DNA of 64,000 nt from Ahaetulla prasina (GCF_028640845.1 NC_080540.1:231368794-231432793), one strand, 5' to 3'. Positions 11,051-22,598 are shown, counted from the first letter of the stretch. Notes: generated by a model from the sequence alone, not told the origin. Made by a program: numbers and translations.

Positions 11051-12449
11051 ACGCTGAAAAATGACCACCAAAGTGCTCTTGTGAAGTAGTGTAAATTTGT
11101 TGCTTCTGATCAATGGGTTTTATTGGGTGTCTGCTGGTTTGGATGATGGGCAAACCCCCCACACCATTGGCTGTGATAGTGTGCCAGAGAAGGTAAGGCA
11201 CAATATATTTCCAAGCATCATTCCATTGTCTTAAGGTTGTGTGGTTTGTTAGCAATATTTCTGGTTAATTCAGGAAACTCAGTAGGAACAAGCAGGCATA
11301 GTCAGACGCAGTGCCATAGAGGTAATACAAGTGGGTTTCATAATCTTGCAGTCTCCTCTTTTGCTTTTTTTTTTAAAAAATACATTTTTGTGTTTAGCCT
11401 GGCATCTGTTTCCTGATAATCAGGAGATTTTAAGCTGCCCTCGTCATGTAGAATTTAGAAGAAGGGTTTGATCAAAGGAACAAGATTGGCTGCCCTTTGT
11501 TGAATCCACATTCTGAGTGTTGAGAACTGAGTTGAAATTCAAATTGGATTGTTAGGATCATCATAGCACATTCCATTAGAATGAGAGAGGCAAACATGAA
11601 CGAAGCCCAAAGCAACATTAGCTTTGCCTCCTGAAAATGTTCCAATGGCTAGAGAGGTTAAAGAAATGGTAAACTCTGTCAACCATTCACGAGCAACAGT
11701 CCAAGGTTCCTGACCCTGTTAGGGCTCTATATTTACTATATGTGGAAATGAAGTTGCACCATGTACATTGTCTGCAGCCACTATGGAAGCAGCAGAAAAA
11801 AACACCAGATATGTGCAATATTGAAAATACTTCACAGCTGTCTAATTTGATTTTCTTCAAGAGTCTTGGCTTCAGCTGGTGAATCTGCTGCAAAGGGCAA
11901 TTTGATGGAAACAGCTCTGTTGAATTAAAGCACTTCAACACTTTGCAAAATCCTCTTAACATATTTGAAAAACAGAATGTTTGCATGCATACATATCTAC
12001 CCAAACTTTTTTTCCCCCCATAGAAAAAGGGTGAGGAAACTGTTAGGTGATAGGAAAACCGGTAGCTAGATTCATACAACGCTCTCAACCAAAGCTAAAC
12101 AAATCAGTTTGGATTAGGTTGATGTGTGAACCTAACCTTAAAGTGAGAATGGTCAAGGGTGATGTAGAAGCCAGAAGTTTCCACATCGTGTCATTAAAAT
12201 AAATCACATATGAACTCCACACTTAAATTTACATACTTGAGGAAAAAAAACACCCCTATTGGGGGCTCAGAATGTGGTAGGCATATTGAAAGTTAATTCT
12301 GTCTGATTGTCCAATATTACCAACACTACCAAAGCAAGACAATTTGGTTCCATTTAGCTAAACATAACTTTTTTGTGTGGAAACTTTAACCACCACAAAA
12401 GAAAAGAGTTGCTGGGAGCATATAAATGTAATATATATGAACTTTACAT
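11051..12449. other. No feature recognised
   Basis: No gene, RNA or clear repeat. Open frames here (11687-12088 on the - strand, for example) have no domain I recognise and no homology I can name. Confidence 0.5.
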
Positions 12450-14925
12450 AACATAACAACAGAGTTGGAAGGGACCTTGGAGGCCTTCTAGTCCAACCCC
12501 CTGCCTAGGCAGGAACCCTACACCATCTCAGTCAGATGGTTATCCAACATTTTCTTAAAAATTTCCAGTGTTGGAGCATTCACAACTTCTGCAGGCAAGT
12601 CGTTCCACTTATTAATTGTTCTAACTGTCAGGAAATTTCTCCTTAGTTCTAAGTTACTTCTTTCTTTGATCAGTTTCCACCCATTGCTTCTTGTTCTACC
12701 CTCAGGTGCTTTGGAGAACAGCCCGACTCCCTCTTCTTTGTGGCAACCCCTGAGATATTGGAACACTGCTATCATGTCTCCCCTAGTCCTTCTTTTTATT
12801 AAACTAGACATACCCAGTTCCTGCAACCGTTCTTCATATGTTTTAGCCTCCAGTCCCCTAATCATCTTTGTTGCTCTTCTCTGCACTCTTTCTAGAGTCT
12901 CAACATCTTTTTTACATCGTGGCGACCAAAACTGGATGCAATATTCCAAGTGTGGCCTTACCAAGGCATTATAAAGTAGCACTAACACTTCACGTGATCT
13001 TGATTTATGCAGCCCAGAACTGTGTTGGCTTTTTTAGCAGCTGCTGCACACTGCTGGCTCATATCTAAATGGTTATCCACTAGGACTCCAAGATCCCTCT
13101 CACAGGTACTACTATTGAGCAAGGTACCACATATACGGTACTGGTGCATTTTGGTTTTTTTGCCTAAATGTAGAACCTTACTTTTTTCACTGTTGAATTT
13201 CATTTTGTTAGATAGCGCCCAATGTTCAAGTCTGTCAAGATCTTTCTGTAACTTGAGCCTATCTTCTGGAGTGTTGGCTATTCCTGCCAGCTTGGTGTCA
13301 TCTGCAAATTTGATGAGTTCCCCATCTATCCCCTCGTCCAAGTCATTGATGAAGATGTTGAAGAGTACTGGGCCTAAAACAGAGCCTTGGGGTACTCCAC
13401 TGCATACTTCCCTCCATGTGGATGTAGTTCCGCTGAGGACTACACGTTGAGTGCGATTGGTCAGCCAGTTACGAATCCATCTGGTGGTGGTGCTGTCTAA
13501 CCCACATTTTTCTACTTTATCTAGTAGTAGGTTATGGTCTACTTTATCAAATGCTTTACTGAAGTCCAAGTAAATTATATCGACAGCATTCCTCTGGTCT
13601 ACTAATTTTGTCATTTTGTCAAAGAATGCGATAAGATTAGTCTGGCATGATCTGTTTTTGACAAACCCATGTTGGCTTTTGGTTATTACTTTGTTTGCTT
13701 CTAGGTGTTCGATGATTCGTTGCTTGATTATCTTTTCCAGAATCTTCCCCGGTATTGAGGTCAGACTGATAGGTCTGTAGTTTCCTGGATCTGTTTTTTT
13801 TTCTTTTTTGAAGATGGGAACTACATCAGCTCTTTTCCAGTCCTCTGGCAGCTCCCCTGTGCTCCAGGATCTTTGAAAGATATAGTTCAGTGGTTCTGAG
13901 ATCACGTCTGCCAGTTCCTTCAGAACCTTGGGGTGTAATCCATCCGGTCCTGGTGATTTGAACTCGTCTAGGGTAGACAGGTGTTCACTTACCATTTTCT
14001 TCCCTATTTTAACTTGTGTTTCTAATCTGTTTTTTGTAGTGCTGTTTTTGATAGGTTGGATTGTTTTTTCTTTTGTGTAAAGACAGATGCAAAATATGAG
14101 TTAAGTAGATCTGCTTTCTCCCTGTTGCTTGTCATCTTCTTGCCACTTTCTCCCAGCAATGGGCCAATTGTTTCCTTGACTTTTTCTTGTTTTTAACATG
14201 TTGGAAGAAGCTTTTTGTTATTTTTACTTTTGTCGCTAGCCTTTGTTCATTGTGAGCCTTAGCTTTCCTCACTTCATCTTTACAGGCTCGGGCTATTTGC
14301 TGATATTCTGCCTTAGTTATTTGCCCCTCTTTCCACTTTTTATATTTGTCCTTTTTGTCTTTCAATTTGTCAGATAGTTCTTTATGCATCCATGCTGGTT
14401 TCTTTTGAGATCTATTATTTTTCTTCTTCATTGGTATTGTGCTAGACTGCGCTTTTATAATCTCACTTTTCAAAATTTCCCAAGCTTCTTGAGTTGTTTT
14501 CCCTCTGAGGATTCTCATCCATTGAATCCTTCTCAAGCTCTCTCTAAGTTTATTGAAATTAGCTCTCTTAAAGTCCAAGACTCTAGTTTGACTTTGTTCT
14601 ACTACTTGTATTTGCTTAATGTCGAATTCCAATATTGCGTGGTCACTTGCCCCCAAGGTTCCTGTAGCTTCAACACCTATCATTTCATCTCTGTTAGTGA
14701 GAATTAAGTCCAGTATGGCTGATCCCCTTGTCGCCTTCTCTATTTTTTGGGAAACAAAGTTGTCTGCTAGGTTTGTTAGGAACCTGTTGGATCTTCCACT
14801 TGGTGCAGAGTTTGTTTCCCAACTTTGTTTTGTTTTTAACAGAGGACAGCATTTAGGGCACCCTGCTGCCCCATCTACCTGCAGCTTGCAATCATGCATT
14901 CCCATCTATGGCAATGTTTTTCAAA
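12450..14925 (-). mobile_element. CR1 LINE, 5'-truncated, ORF2 from endonuclease end to 3' end
   Basis: Reading the - strand, 14905-14132 encodes the end of the AP-endonuclease domain (LDLILTNRDEMI, then the LGASDHAILEF motif with the catalytic SDH) and the linker to reverse transcriptase. 13995-12982 encodes RT with SPGPDGLHPKVLKEL, NYRPISLTS, LDFSKAFDKV (motif A), GVPQGSVLGP (motif B) and KFADDTKLAG (motif C). 12988-12518 encodes the C-terminal segment ending HLTEMV. The frame is broken between 14132 and 13995 and again near 12990, where a 13-nt deletion relative to the neighbouring copy shifts the frame. The 3' UTR carries the CR1 hallmark GTTGGAAGGGACC (complement) and short TTATG units as tail. 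Confidence 0.93.
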
Positions 14926-14931
14926 CTTATA

Positions 14932-15700
14932 ATATAATATAATATAACAACAGAGTTGGAAGGGACCTTGTAGGCCTTCTAGTCCAACCCCCTGCCCAGG
15001 CAGGAAACCCTACACCATCTCAGTCAGATGGTTATCCAACATTTTCTTAAAAATTTCCAGTGTTGGAGCATTCACAACTTCTGCAGGCAAGTCGTTCCAC
15101 TTATTAATTGTTCTAACTGTCAGGAAATTTCTCCTTAGTTCTAAGTTGCTTCTCTCCTTGATTAGTTTCCACCCATTGCTTCTTGTTCTACCCTCAGATG
15201 CTTTGGAGAACAGCCCGACTCCCTCTTCTTTGTGGCAACCCCTGAGATATTGGAACACTGCTATCATGTCTCCCCAGTCCTTCTTTTTATTAAACTAGAC
15301 ATACCCAGTTCCTGCAACCGTTCTTCATATGTTTTAGCCTCCAGTCCCCTAATCATCTTTGTTGCTCTTCTCTGCACTCTTTCTAGAGTCTCAACATCTT
15401 TTTTACATCGTGGCGACCAAAACTGGATGCAATATTCCAAGTGTGGCCTTACCAAGGCATTATAAAGTGGCACTAACACTTCACGTGATCTTGATTCTAT
15501 CCCTCTGTTTATGCAGCCCAGAACTGTGTTGGCTTTTTTAGCAGCTGCTGCACACTGCTGGCTCATATCTAAATGGTTATCCACTAGGACTCCAAGATCC
15601 CTCTCACAGGTACTACTATTGAGCAAGGTACCACATATACGGTACCTGTGCATTTTGTGTTTTTTTGCCTAAATGTAGAACCTTACTTTTTTCACTGTTG
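14932..15700 (-). mobile_element. CR1 LINE, second copy, 3' third only
   Basis: Nearly identical to the 3' part of the CR1 at 12450-14925. It encodes [36 protein letters not shown] and the C-terminal AEVVNAPTLEIFKKMLDNHL, with one frameshift (single-base deletion near 15275). The tail is TTATA repeated, lying against the 5' end of the first copy. It retains the 13 nt missing from that copy. Confidence 0.92.
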
Positions 15701-15723
15701 AATTTTATTTCATTGAATTTCAC

Positions 15724-15832
15724 TGTTGAATTTCACTTATGAACTTCACCTCTCAGAATTTCTCAGCCAGAAATTTGGAAATTGAAGTCCACACTTCTTA
15801 AATTTGCCAAATTTGAGAAACACTTATTTACA
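15724..15832. repeat. Degraded palindromic hAT MITE (CAGGGGTCTCC family relative)
   Basis: The segment has a TCAGAATTTCTCAGCC centre and ATTGAAGTCCACACTTCTTA and AAATTTGAGAAACACTTA on one side, an older diverged version of the palindromic elements at 18532 and 32936. Confidence 0.45.
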
Positions 15833-15835
15833 GTT

Positions 15836-16114
15836 CAATGGTGGGATTCACATTTTTTTACTACCAGTTCTGTGAGAGTGGCTTGGTGGGCATGGCAGGT
15901 GAAGGATACTGTAAAATCTCCATTCCCTCCCCACTCCAGGGGAAGGATACTGCAAAATCCCTATTTCCTCCCAATCAGCTGGGACTCGGGAGGCAGAGAA
16001 TAGATGGGGGCGGGGGCCAGTCAGAGATGGTATTTACTGGTTCTCCAAACTACTCAAAATTTCTGCTTCCAGTTCTTCAAAACTGGTCAGACCCCCTGCT
16101 GAAACTCACCTCTG
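15836..16114. mobile_element. Non-autonomous hAT element (Ac-like group), 279 bp
   Basis: Starts CAATGGTGGGATTCAC and ends ACTCACCTCTG. Flanks TTACAGTT and CTACAATT agree at six of eight bases, an eroded 8-bp duplication. The interior shares the (C)CAGTTCTGTGAG, GGTGGGCATGGC and ACTCAAAATTTC segments with the copies at 212 and 52874, in opposite orientation to the copy at 212. Confidence 0.78.
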
Positions 16115-16164
16115 CTACAATTTCAGTGTTCTACAAGAGCCCTTATTGAGGCATCCCTCTTAGC

Positions 16165-16400
16165 AAAGGAAGTGCAACCATTTTAGTTAGGGCACCAGAT
16201 TAGAAACTGGAAGACTGTGAGTTCTAGTCCCGCTTTAGGTATGAAAACTGGCTGGATGACCTTGGGCCAGTCATTATCTTGTCAGCCCAATTCACCTCAC
16301 AGGATTGTTGTGATGAAAATAAGAGGATTATTATTAGATATTTCTGCTGCCTTGTTTATTCAAAATAGTAATAAAGCGGAATATTGATTAAATAAATTGA
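16165..16400 (+). mobile_element. CORE/MIR-type tRNA-derived SINE
   Basis: AGATTAGAAACTGGAAGACTG, GAGTTCTAGTCCCGC (B-box-like) and GATGACCTTGGGCCAGTCAT are followed by CCTCACAGGATTGTTGTGA and a tail ending AATAAAGCGG. This is the variant with a GATTGTTGTG/CTGCCTTG tail rather than the one at 7393. Confidence 0.75.
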
Positions 16401-16647
16401 ATGGGCTCCACACTTCCATGGGATCCTGAAGCTTGGTGGCACATTTTAGTTTTGAGGGCCTTCTGGAAGGTCCGCCGAATTGGGGCCAGTTTTACCTCAC
16501 ATTTGCTCCTTTTGCAAAGAGGACCTAGCTAACAGCCGATTGGTCAATGAGAAATGTAATCCTGCCTCTCTTTTTCCCCTGACTTTAATGAAGGGCTGAG
16601 CAAGCATGGATACAGCACTGCAACTGAACGTGCAACAAAGAAATGGA

Positions 16648-16810
16648 ATGCAGATTGATTGATTGATTGATTGATTTTTGCTGTCCATTTCCCCTGCATG
16701 CGACTCTGCAGTATACAGTTAAAATACAACTAACAATCCCAACATTTCACCCTTAAAACCAATTAAAAACAGAAGAAGAAGGAGGAAGAGGAAGAGGAGA
16801 AGGGGAAGGA
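16648..16810. repeat. (GATT)n, L2-type tail remnant and purine-rich tract
   Basis: (GATT)n at 16654-16677 leads into TTTTTGCTGTCCATTTCCCC, likely a reversed L2-type 3' end. An (AGG/AAG)-rich tract follows at about 16770-16810. Confidence 0.5.
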
Positions 16811-17121
16811 GCTACATTTTTACACAATGTAACTATTTAACGGCCTTCCCACTTCCATGGGTTCCCCAAAATGGGTTGGAGCTAATCTCCCCTGGGACTT
16901 GTTCCTTTTGCAAACAGGATCTCGCTTGGCTGAGTTCTGAACAACTTCATTTCCCTGGTGAAATGGATCAAAGAAAAATGTTTTGCAAAATAGTTCTTTC
17001 CAAACGAAGAATATTAGTTCTTCCTTTAAGAAAGTAACTGAACCTGAGATTCAGGAACTGAGTTCTCTTGGGCTCTCTCTGCAAAATCCCTTTGAACCCC
17101 TTCATATTTTATGTTAAATAA

Positions 17122-17468
17122 AAGGTAAGGTAAAGGTTCCCCTCGCACATACATGCTAGTCGTTGCCGACGCTAGGGGGAGGTGCTCATCTCCGTTTCAA
17201 AGCCGAAGAGCCAGGGCTGTCCGAAGACGTCTCTGTGGTCATGTGGCCGGCATGACTCAACGCCAAAGGCGCACGGAACGCCGTTACCTTCCCACCAAAG
17301 GTGGTCCCTATTTTTTCTACTTGCTTTCGAAACTGCTAGGTTGGCAGAAGCTGGGACAAATAACAGGAGCTCACCCCATTACAGGGCAGCACTAGGGATT
17401 CGAACCACCAAGCTGCCGACCTTTCAATTGACAAGCTCAACGTCCTAGCCTCTGAGCCACCGTGTCCC
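17122..17468 (-). mobile_element. tRNA-derived SINE of the Sauria type
   Basis: On the - strand the element starts GGGACACGGTGGCTCAGAGG (A box) and has GGTGGTTCGAATCCC (B box). It then runs through a long tRNA-unrelated body to a tail ending GGAACCTTTACC. An 11-bp flank ATGTTAAATAA occurs at both ends (17111-17121 and 17469-17479), a target-site duplication made by LINE machinery. It is not a tRNA gene: the tRNA part is fused to about 270 bp of SINE body. Confidence 0.9.
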
Positions 17469-17479
17469 ATGTTAAATAA

Positions 17480-18531
17480 GCCAGCTATCAAATCTTTAAT
17501 CAGGTTTGTGTGTATGTGTGTGTGCATGCATGTGTACACATGCATGCACATACTTACAAATGTGCTCTAAAGGACCTTATGCATTTTATAATGAAGTAAT
17601 CAATCTTATTTCATTCTTTTTAAAATGGTATTAGTATTAGATGGTTTCATTGGTTAAAGTAAAACCATATGCACCATACTTAACCATTGCAATTTTATTT
17701 TCTTCACTGAAGGAGTTTTTAAATAATACTCATGCCACTCATTCCAAATAACTATTCTTTAAGGTAATTCTCCATTTTGGGTCAGAGTTTAATTTACTGA
17801 TTAGCTCATAGGCCATATCAAAGTGCAGAGTTCCAAACACAAATTATTACTAAAATGCGAGAAATACAGTTTAAAATGAAATTGAACTTGGAATAAAATA
17901 CAGTAATTTAATATATAGGTAAATAAAATAAAATTATATTTCAGTATCACCCCTACAATCTACCGTTTTGGGCACTTTTAAGGTTTCTGGACTTTAACTG
18001 CTAAAATTCAAGGGGTTGAAATCCTGGCATTTTAAAGTTGCCAAAGTTGAGAAACACTATTATGAGTTTTCCTAGAAATCTGTGGCTTGAGGAAAACAAT
18101 CTCTAGATGTAGGAATGCCCTTTAGTTTTCTTTTTTCCAATTTTCTTGGTTTCATTGCCACCTAGTGGTTTGCAGCCATAAAAGAAATCAGGCTTTTTCC
18201 CCCTTAAAGACTTATAACAATACGACCTTCAAAGTATCACTATACGCTGTACACTTTTATTACAATCAGGTAAACAGCAACTGCAATGGGGGGAAAAAAG
18301 AACTTAAACCTTTTCCTTATTCCAGAATCCCAATGAACTTTGAATGAGGAATATTGTCCTTCTCTGTCCTTCTCTGTGCAAAGGAGGTGGTGAGTTGAAT
18401 TGCAAAGCCAACAGTAGCAGAGATGCCCTGCAGTTGCTACCAGTAGGTGTGGTAAGCATAAGCATCCTGAGGGATATACTACTGAATAATGGTTAGGTTG
18501 CAGCAACTGTTGGAAGATAGATAGCTTAGAC
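17480..18531. other. Mostly unrecognised, with an old palindromic MITE remnant
   Basis: About 17960-18062 (TTTAAGGTTTCTGGACTTTA and TTGCCAAAGTTGAGAAACAC) resembles a very diverged palindromic hAT MITE. A short TG/CATG-rich tract lies at 17507-17555. No gene seen. Confidence 0.4.
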
Positions 18532-18653
18532 CAGGGGTCTCCAACCTTGGTCCCTTTAAGACTTGTGGACTTCAGCTCCCAGAGTCCCTCAGCCAAAGAG
18601 AGAGATTAAGTTGAAGTCCACAAGTCTTAAGGGACCAAGGTTGGAGACCCCTG
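18532..18653. mobile_element. Palindromic hAT MITE (TA-centred target group), 122 bp
   Basis: The ends CAGGGGTCTCCAACCTTGG and CCAAGGTTGGAGACCCCTG are perfect inverted repeats, and most of the element is palindromic. It is flanked by a perfect 8-bp duplication GCTTAGAC (18524-18531, 18654-18661). Confidence 0.93.
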
Positions 18654-18704
18654 GCTTAGACAATACTTGGGAGGTGGGAGAGGGTTGGTAGTGTGTGTGT
18701 GCAT

Positions 18705-18923
18705 CAGTGATGGGTTGCTAGTGGGTTGCTACTGGTTCACCCTGGTTTGGATGAACCACTAGCGGCGGTGGGTGGGAGGCTCCGGCCATCCGTCTGGACA
18801 TCTTTGCAAATGTGCAGAAGCTTCTGCGCATGTGCAGAAGCTTCTGCGCATGTGCAGAAGCGTCATGCACAAGTGCACCCCCATGAATGAACTGGTAGCG
18901 GCTGAAATTGAAACCCACTACTG
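18705..18923. mobile_element. Non-autonomous hAT element (Ac-like group), 219 bp
   Basis: Starts CAGTGATGGGTTGCTAG and ends GAAACCCACTACTG, with a perfect 8-bp duplication GTGTGCAT (18697-18704, 18924-18931). Inside is a 22-bp GTGCAGAAGCTTCTGCGCAT tandem repeated twice and then partly. Confidence 0.9.
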
Positions 18924-19019
18924 GTGTGCATGTGCGCGCGCATATGTGTGGGATGGTGGTGGTAGGACTGATGGTGGAGAGGGTAGGCAGTAACATTTAA
19001 ATATAGTGACAGTCTGAGC

Positions 19020-19508
19020 TGCTCATCATAGCTATATGGCAGGAGAATCTCTTAAGACTACCAGTTCCTAGGTGCCGTCATGTAGCATAGAAGCTAGTAT
19101 GGTTGAGGAGCCCATAGCCACCATAGAGCCAATGACCTATCCCAGATCAAGGCTCCAACAAAAGTAGGGGGCACAAACTAGATCTCTCTTTTGTCTTGGG
19201 GCATTTGCAACGTGATCTGAAAGTGGGAGGTGTTTTTATTCTTTCACCATGGTCAGATCAGATCATTTTTTGGGTTGATTTTCAGTCTGCATGGAGATTG
19301 GAGTTATCGATCCAGCCCCAGCAACTAATGAGTTTCATACAGAGCTTGGTTTTTTTAGGGAACCAGTGAGCAGTTTCACTGTGGCCTTAATCTCCACATG
19401 GAATGGATGGCCCTTGAGAGCTTTGGATCAGGTTGCTCTTATGTGGCCTTCCCGTTTGTTGACTGCCTAGTTTTCAGAGATGATCTTGGAGAGAAGGAAC
19501 ACTTAGAG
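19020..19508 (+). mobile_element. Old L2 LINE, segment 1 (endonuclease region)
   Basis: Frame-broken translation around 19240-19330 includes an SPWSDQIIF-like segment, resembling the end of the L2 endonuclease domain, then a linker. It is cut by the hAT element at 19509. Pieces of the same ageing L2 continue at 20095, 20430, 21453, 22543 and 23600. Confidence 0.5.
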
Positions 19509-20094
19509 CAGTAATGGCTAACCTTTTTACCACTGCATGCCAAAAGTGGGGGGAGTGTGGGGGAGGTCACACGCGCATGTGCCCACACCCATAATTCTAT
19601 GTGCCCGCCCCCTCACGCATGACCCCCCTGTGCTCCGCCTCCTTTTGGCACACGATGGCACATTGGGCCAGCCTGTTTTTCATCAACCCCAGGCTCCAGA
19701 GGCTTTCTAGGAGACTGGGGAGGTTGAAAATGATCTTACCCCTGGGAGTCTGGGGTGTGGGGGAGAGTGAAAAACGGGTTTTTCAGTCCCACCAGAAGTC
19801 AGCAAACAGGCCATTTCCAGCCTCCAGGGGGTGGGGAAGGCTGTTTTCACCCTCCCTAGGCTCCTAGAAAGGCTCTGGAACCTGGGGAGAGCAAAAAAAT
19901 GGGCCTCCTCCACCCTCACCCCCCAGAGACCCTCTGGAGGCCAGAAACAGTCTGTTTCCCGACTTCCAGTGGGCCCAGAAGGCCCAAAAATCAGCTGGCC
20001 ACCACATGCATGTGTGTCGGAGCTGAACTCACGTGTCCACCGATATGGCTCCGCGTGCCACCTGTGGCACGCATACCATAGGTTTGCCATCACA
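19509..20094. mobile_element. Non-autonomous hAT element (TA-centred target group), 586 bp
   Basis: Ends CAGTAATGGCTAACCTTTTT and AGGTTTGCCATCACAG, inverted. Flanks ACTTAGAG and ACCTAGAG form an 8-bp duplication with one mismatch. The interior is GC-rich with short open frames on both strands but no transposase domain. Related in its ends to 48561-49050. Confidence 0.82.
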
Positions 20095-20220
20095 GACCTA
20101 GAGACACCTAAAGTGCTTCTGGAAAAAGATCAAATAGGTAGCCTTCACAAAAATATGTGACAAATATGACCTTAGTCCAGAAAGAGAAGAAGAAATGAGA
20201 AACAAACTCAAGACCACTCT

Positions 20221-20385
20221 TCTTTCCTTCCTTCCTTCCTTCCTTCCTTCCTTCCTTCCTTCCTTCCTTCCTTCCTTCCTTCCTTCCTTCCTTCCTTCCT
20301 TCCTTCCTTCCTCTCTCTCTCTCTCTTTCTTTCTCTCTCTCTCTCCTTCCCCTCCCCCTCCCCTTCCCCCTCCCCCCCTTCCGGA
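20221..20385. repeat. (TTCC)n, (CT)n and C-rich microsatellite cluster
   Basis: About 90 bp of TTCC units run into CT dinucleotides and then CCCCT-rich sequence. Long frames across it (polyproline/serine or the complement) are artefacts of the repeat. Confidence 0.95.
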
Positions 20386-20429
20386 AGAGAGAGGGAAAAA
20401 TAAATGCTATCATGCTTTCAATATTCTGT

Positions 20430-21276
20430 TATTAGAGCAAGAATCAATCAAGTAAAGCTCTAATCTCTTGTGGTGTCTGTTTCCTGACTGGTCTAACAAA
20501 GCATTGACTAAATCCATATTAGAGATTAGATTGTGGTGATAACAGCAGCAACAAATACTTAGTTTTCAGCTCTAACTGCAGTAGTTGGTGAACAGGTCCT
20601 TAAAGAAAATCTAGTCCCTTCTAGGAAGGAAAGGTTCAAAAGAACATCGCCAGGGCTGCTGTGAGGAACTTGGTATTTAATTGTATACAATTGCTTGGAT
20701 TTGCTAAATGTTAGACTCCAACTGGGCAGATTGCATTGAGCTGACTGTGGTATAGTGTTGTATTATTATCTGGAAAGTATTTGATTCTGTATCTCCTGAG
20801 GAAGTGGTTAAAATCCTTGGGACAATTAATCTGGCCACCTTTCCTTTAGAACCATGACCCACCTAGCTGGCAAGAATCTCCTAGCAGGTTATATGTAGTT
20901 GGATCAATCTGGTGGTAAATTTATCTTTAAGTGAGGCAGTGTTCTGCCTAGGATCAAGGTGACATTGGTGCACATCCTCTTAAAGAAGCTTTCATGGGAC
21001 TCAACATTTGTGGATCATTTTGACCAGTTTCCAATTTATCTTTTGGGGGAACATTGTTGAGAAGTATACAGCTTGCAGCTTCAGGATTATCTGTACTTTT
21101 TCTAGTCAGGTTTTAGGCTGGGACAGAGGAGAGATGTTCACATTTACTGATAACCTGTAATGGATTCCCAGAATGGAGATGGATCTACTTGATCTCAATG
21201 ACTTTTGATATAATTCATTGTGCTGTCCATCTTGACTAATTATGGGGAATGGGAATGGGAGGAATAGTATTGCGTG
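20430..21276 (+). mobile_element. Old L2 LINE, segment 2 (reverse transcriptase, N-terminal part)
   Basis: Frame-broken but readable: TCAGGTTTTAGGCTGGGACA gives the SGFRLG segment. Around 21183-21235 LLDL...MTFDIIHCAVHLD is a decayed RT motif A (LDLSAAFDTVDH in intact L2). It is interrupted by the hAT at 21277. Confidence 0.6.
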
Positions 21277-21452
21277 CAGGGATGGGTTCTATTTACCTTT
21301 ACTACCGGTTTGCATCGCGCCTGTGCAAGCATGTTCCCTTCACTCGCATGCGCAGATCACCTATGATGATGTCATCATAGTGGGCAGAGCCTCCCACTGG
21401 TTTTACTAATGGTTCTTGCAAACTGGTCTGAACCAGGGGTAGCCCACCACTG
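21277..21452. mobile_element. Non-autonomous hAT element (Ac-like group), 176 bp
   Basis: Starts CAGGGATGGGTTCTATTTAC and ends GGTAGCCCACCACTG. Same family as 47225-47353 (CAGGGGTGGGTTCTACTTAC). Flanks are not a clear duplication (ATTGCGTG against TTGAAGTA), so the boundary or the target duplication has eroded. Inserted in the old L2. Confidence 0.78.
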
Positions 21453-21555
21453 TTGAAGTAGTTGTCCCTTTTCTGGGTCTGGTTCCAGTTGGTGTTGACA
21501 GGAGGTCAGATGCTGAGCCCAAAGCACTTGTTTTCTAAGTCTCATTGCTTCATCC
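21453..21555 (+). mobile_element. Old L2 LINE, segment 3
   Basis: A 100-bp piece with TCTGGTTCCAGTTGGTGTTG between two hAT elements, leading to the LFNIY segment after the second hAT. Continuity of the L2 across both hATs is inferred. Confidence 0.5.
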
Positions 21556-22534
21556 CAGGGGTGAAATGGTCCTGGTTCGCACAGGCTCACCCGATTAGGT
21601 AGCGATGGCAGCTGCTGGTTCGGAGGACCGGTAGCAAAAATCCCTGGCCCCGCCCCCCCGCCTCTGCTCAGCCGCACCATCAGCAGAGGTATTTTTTTTA
21701 CTTTTAAAAGTTTTTCTTCAGCCGAAACATGCCTTTAAAAGTTAAAAAAAAAACCCTTTGATGATCGTGGGGCTGAGCAAAGATCAAAACCCTTTAAAAA
21801 TTTTTTTTAAAAAACCCTCTTCAGCTGAAGGGAAAAAAAAACAATAAAAAAACCCCAGGATTTAAAAGCCTCCTCTGGCGATCCCAGAGGAGTTTCCTGA
21901 TCCTCACAGGCTTTTAAACTCACTTTTTAACAGCCCCCACTTACAAGAGCCCCCACCCATGCCCAGCCAATTCCCCCTCCTCACTTACCTATAATTACTA
22001 CTTTCCGGCTGCAACTGCATGCTTTTCTTCAGCTACTGAAGGAAAAAAAAAGCTTGCTTTGACTTCCTGCTTTGCTGGCTGAGGAACTCTGGGATTTAAA
22101 GTCCACAATAAAATAAAATAATAAAATAATAAAATAAAATATTTGTGCAGCTTTCTGAGATTTGGTGTGTTTCTGTAGTGTTTCACTCTAACTACACAAA
22201 CACACAAAATCTCAGAAAGCTGTATGTGGCATTTTGTGTGTGTGTGTGTGTGTGTGTAAAGTGTGAAAGTTGGTTTTTGAGCTTTTTGTGGCTGCGTGAA
22301 GTGTGAAGTGCAGCTGCTTTTACATTGTGTGTGAGTCAGTTGTGTTGTGTTGTGTGTGTGTAAAGTGTGAAAGTTGGTTTTTGATACTTCTTATTGTTTT
22401 TTATACTTTGTTTATTATTTTTATTATTTATTGTTATTGGCCATGCCCACCCAGTCATCTGACCACCAAGCCACTCCCACCAATTAAGCCACGCCCACAG
22501 AACCGGTAGGGAAAATTTTTAGATTTCACCCCTG
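21556..22534. mobile_element. Long non-autonomous hAT element, 979 bp
   Basis: Termini CAGGGGTGAAATGGTCC and GATTTCACCCCTG are flanked by a perfect 8-bp duplication CTTCATCC (21548-21555, 22535-22542). The edges share the GGTTCGGAGGACCGGTAGC and CCACGCCCACAGAACCGGTA segments with the shorter copies. The interior has A-rich stretches, an (ATAAA)n tract, a long hairpin at 22148-22222 and a direct repeat GTAAAGTGTGAAAGTTGG (about 22256 and 22362). No transposase remains visible. Confidence 0.9.
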
Positions 22535-22542
22535 CTTCATCC

Positions 22543-22598
22543 CCCCTGTTCAACATCTATACGAAGCTATTGGGTGAGGTCCTCTGTTAACAAAGGGT
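22543..22598 (+). mobile_element. Old L2 LINE, segment 4
   Basis: Joined across the hAT, the sequence reads LFNIYTKLLGEV, close to the L2 RT segment LFNIYMKPLGEV. It is then cut by an inserted CR1. Confidence 0.6.

Noticed and set aside
17394..17468. tRNA gene
   Set aside because: A and B boxes are present but fused to a long SINE body with target-site duplications. Same for 52010-52091.
20108..20455. Low-complexity frames rich in FLPS or KEGR
   Set aside because: Direct translation of the (TTCC)n/(CT)n microsatellite.
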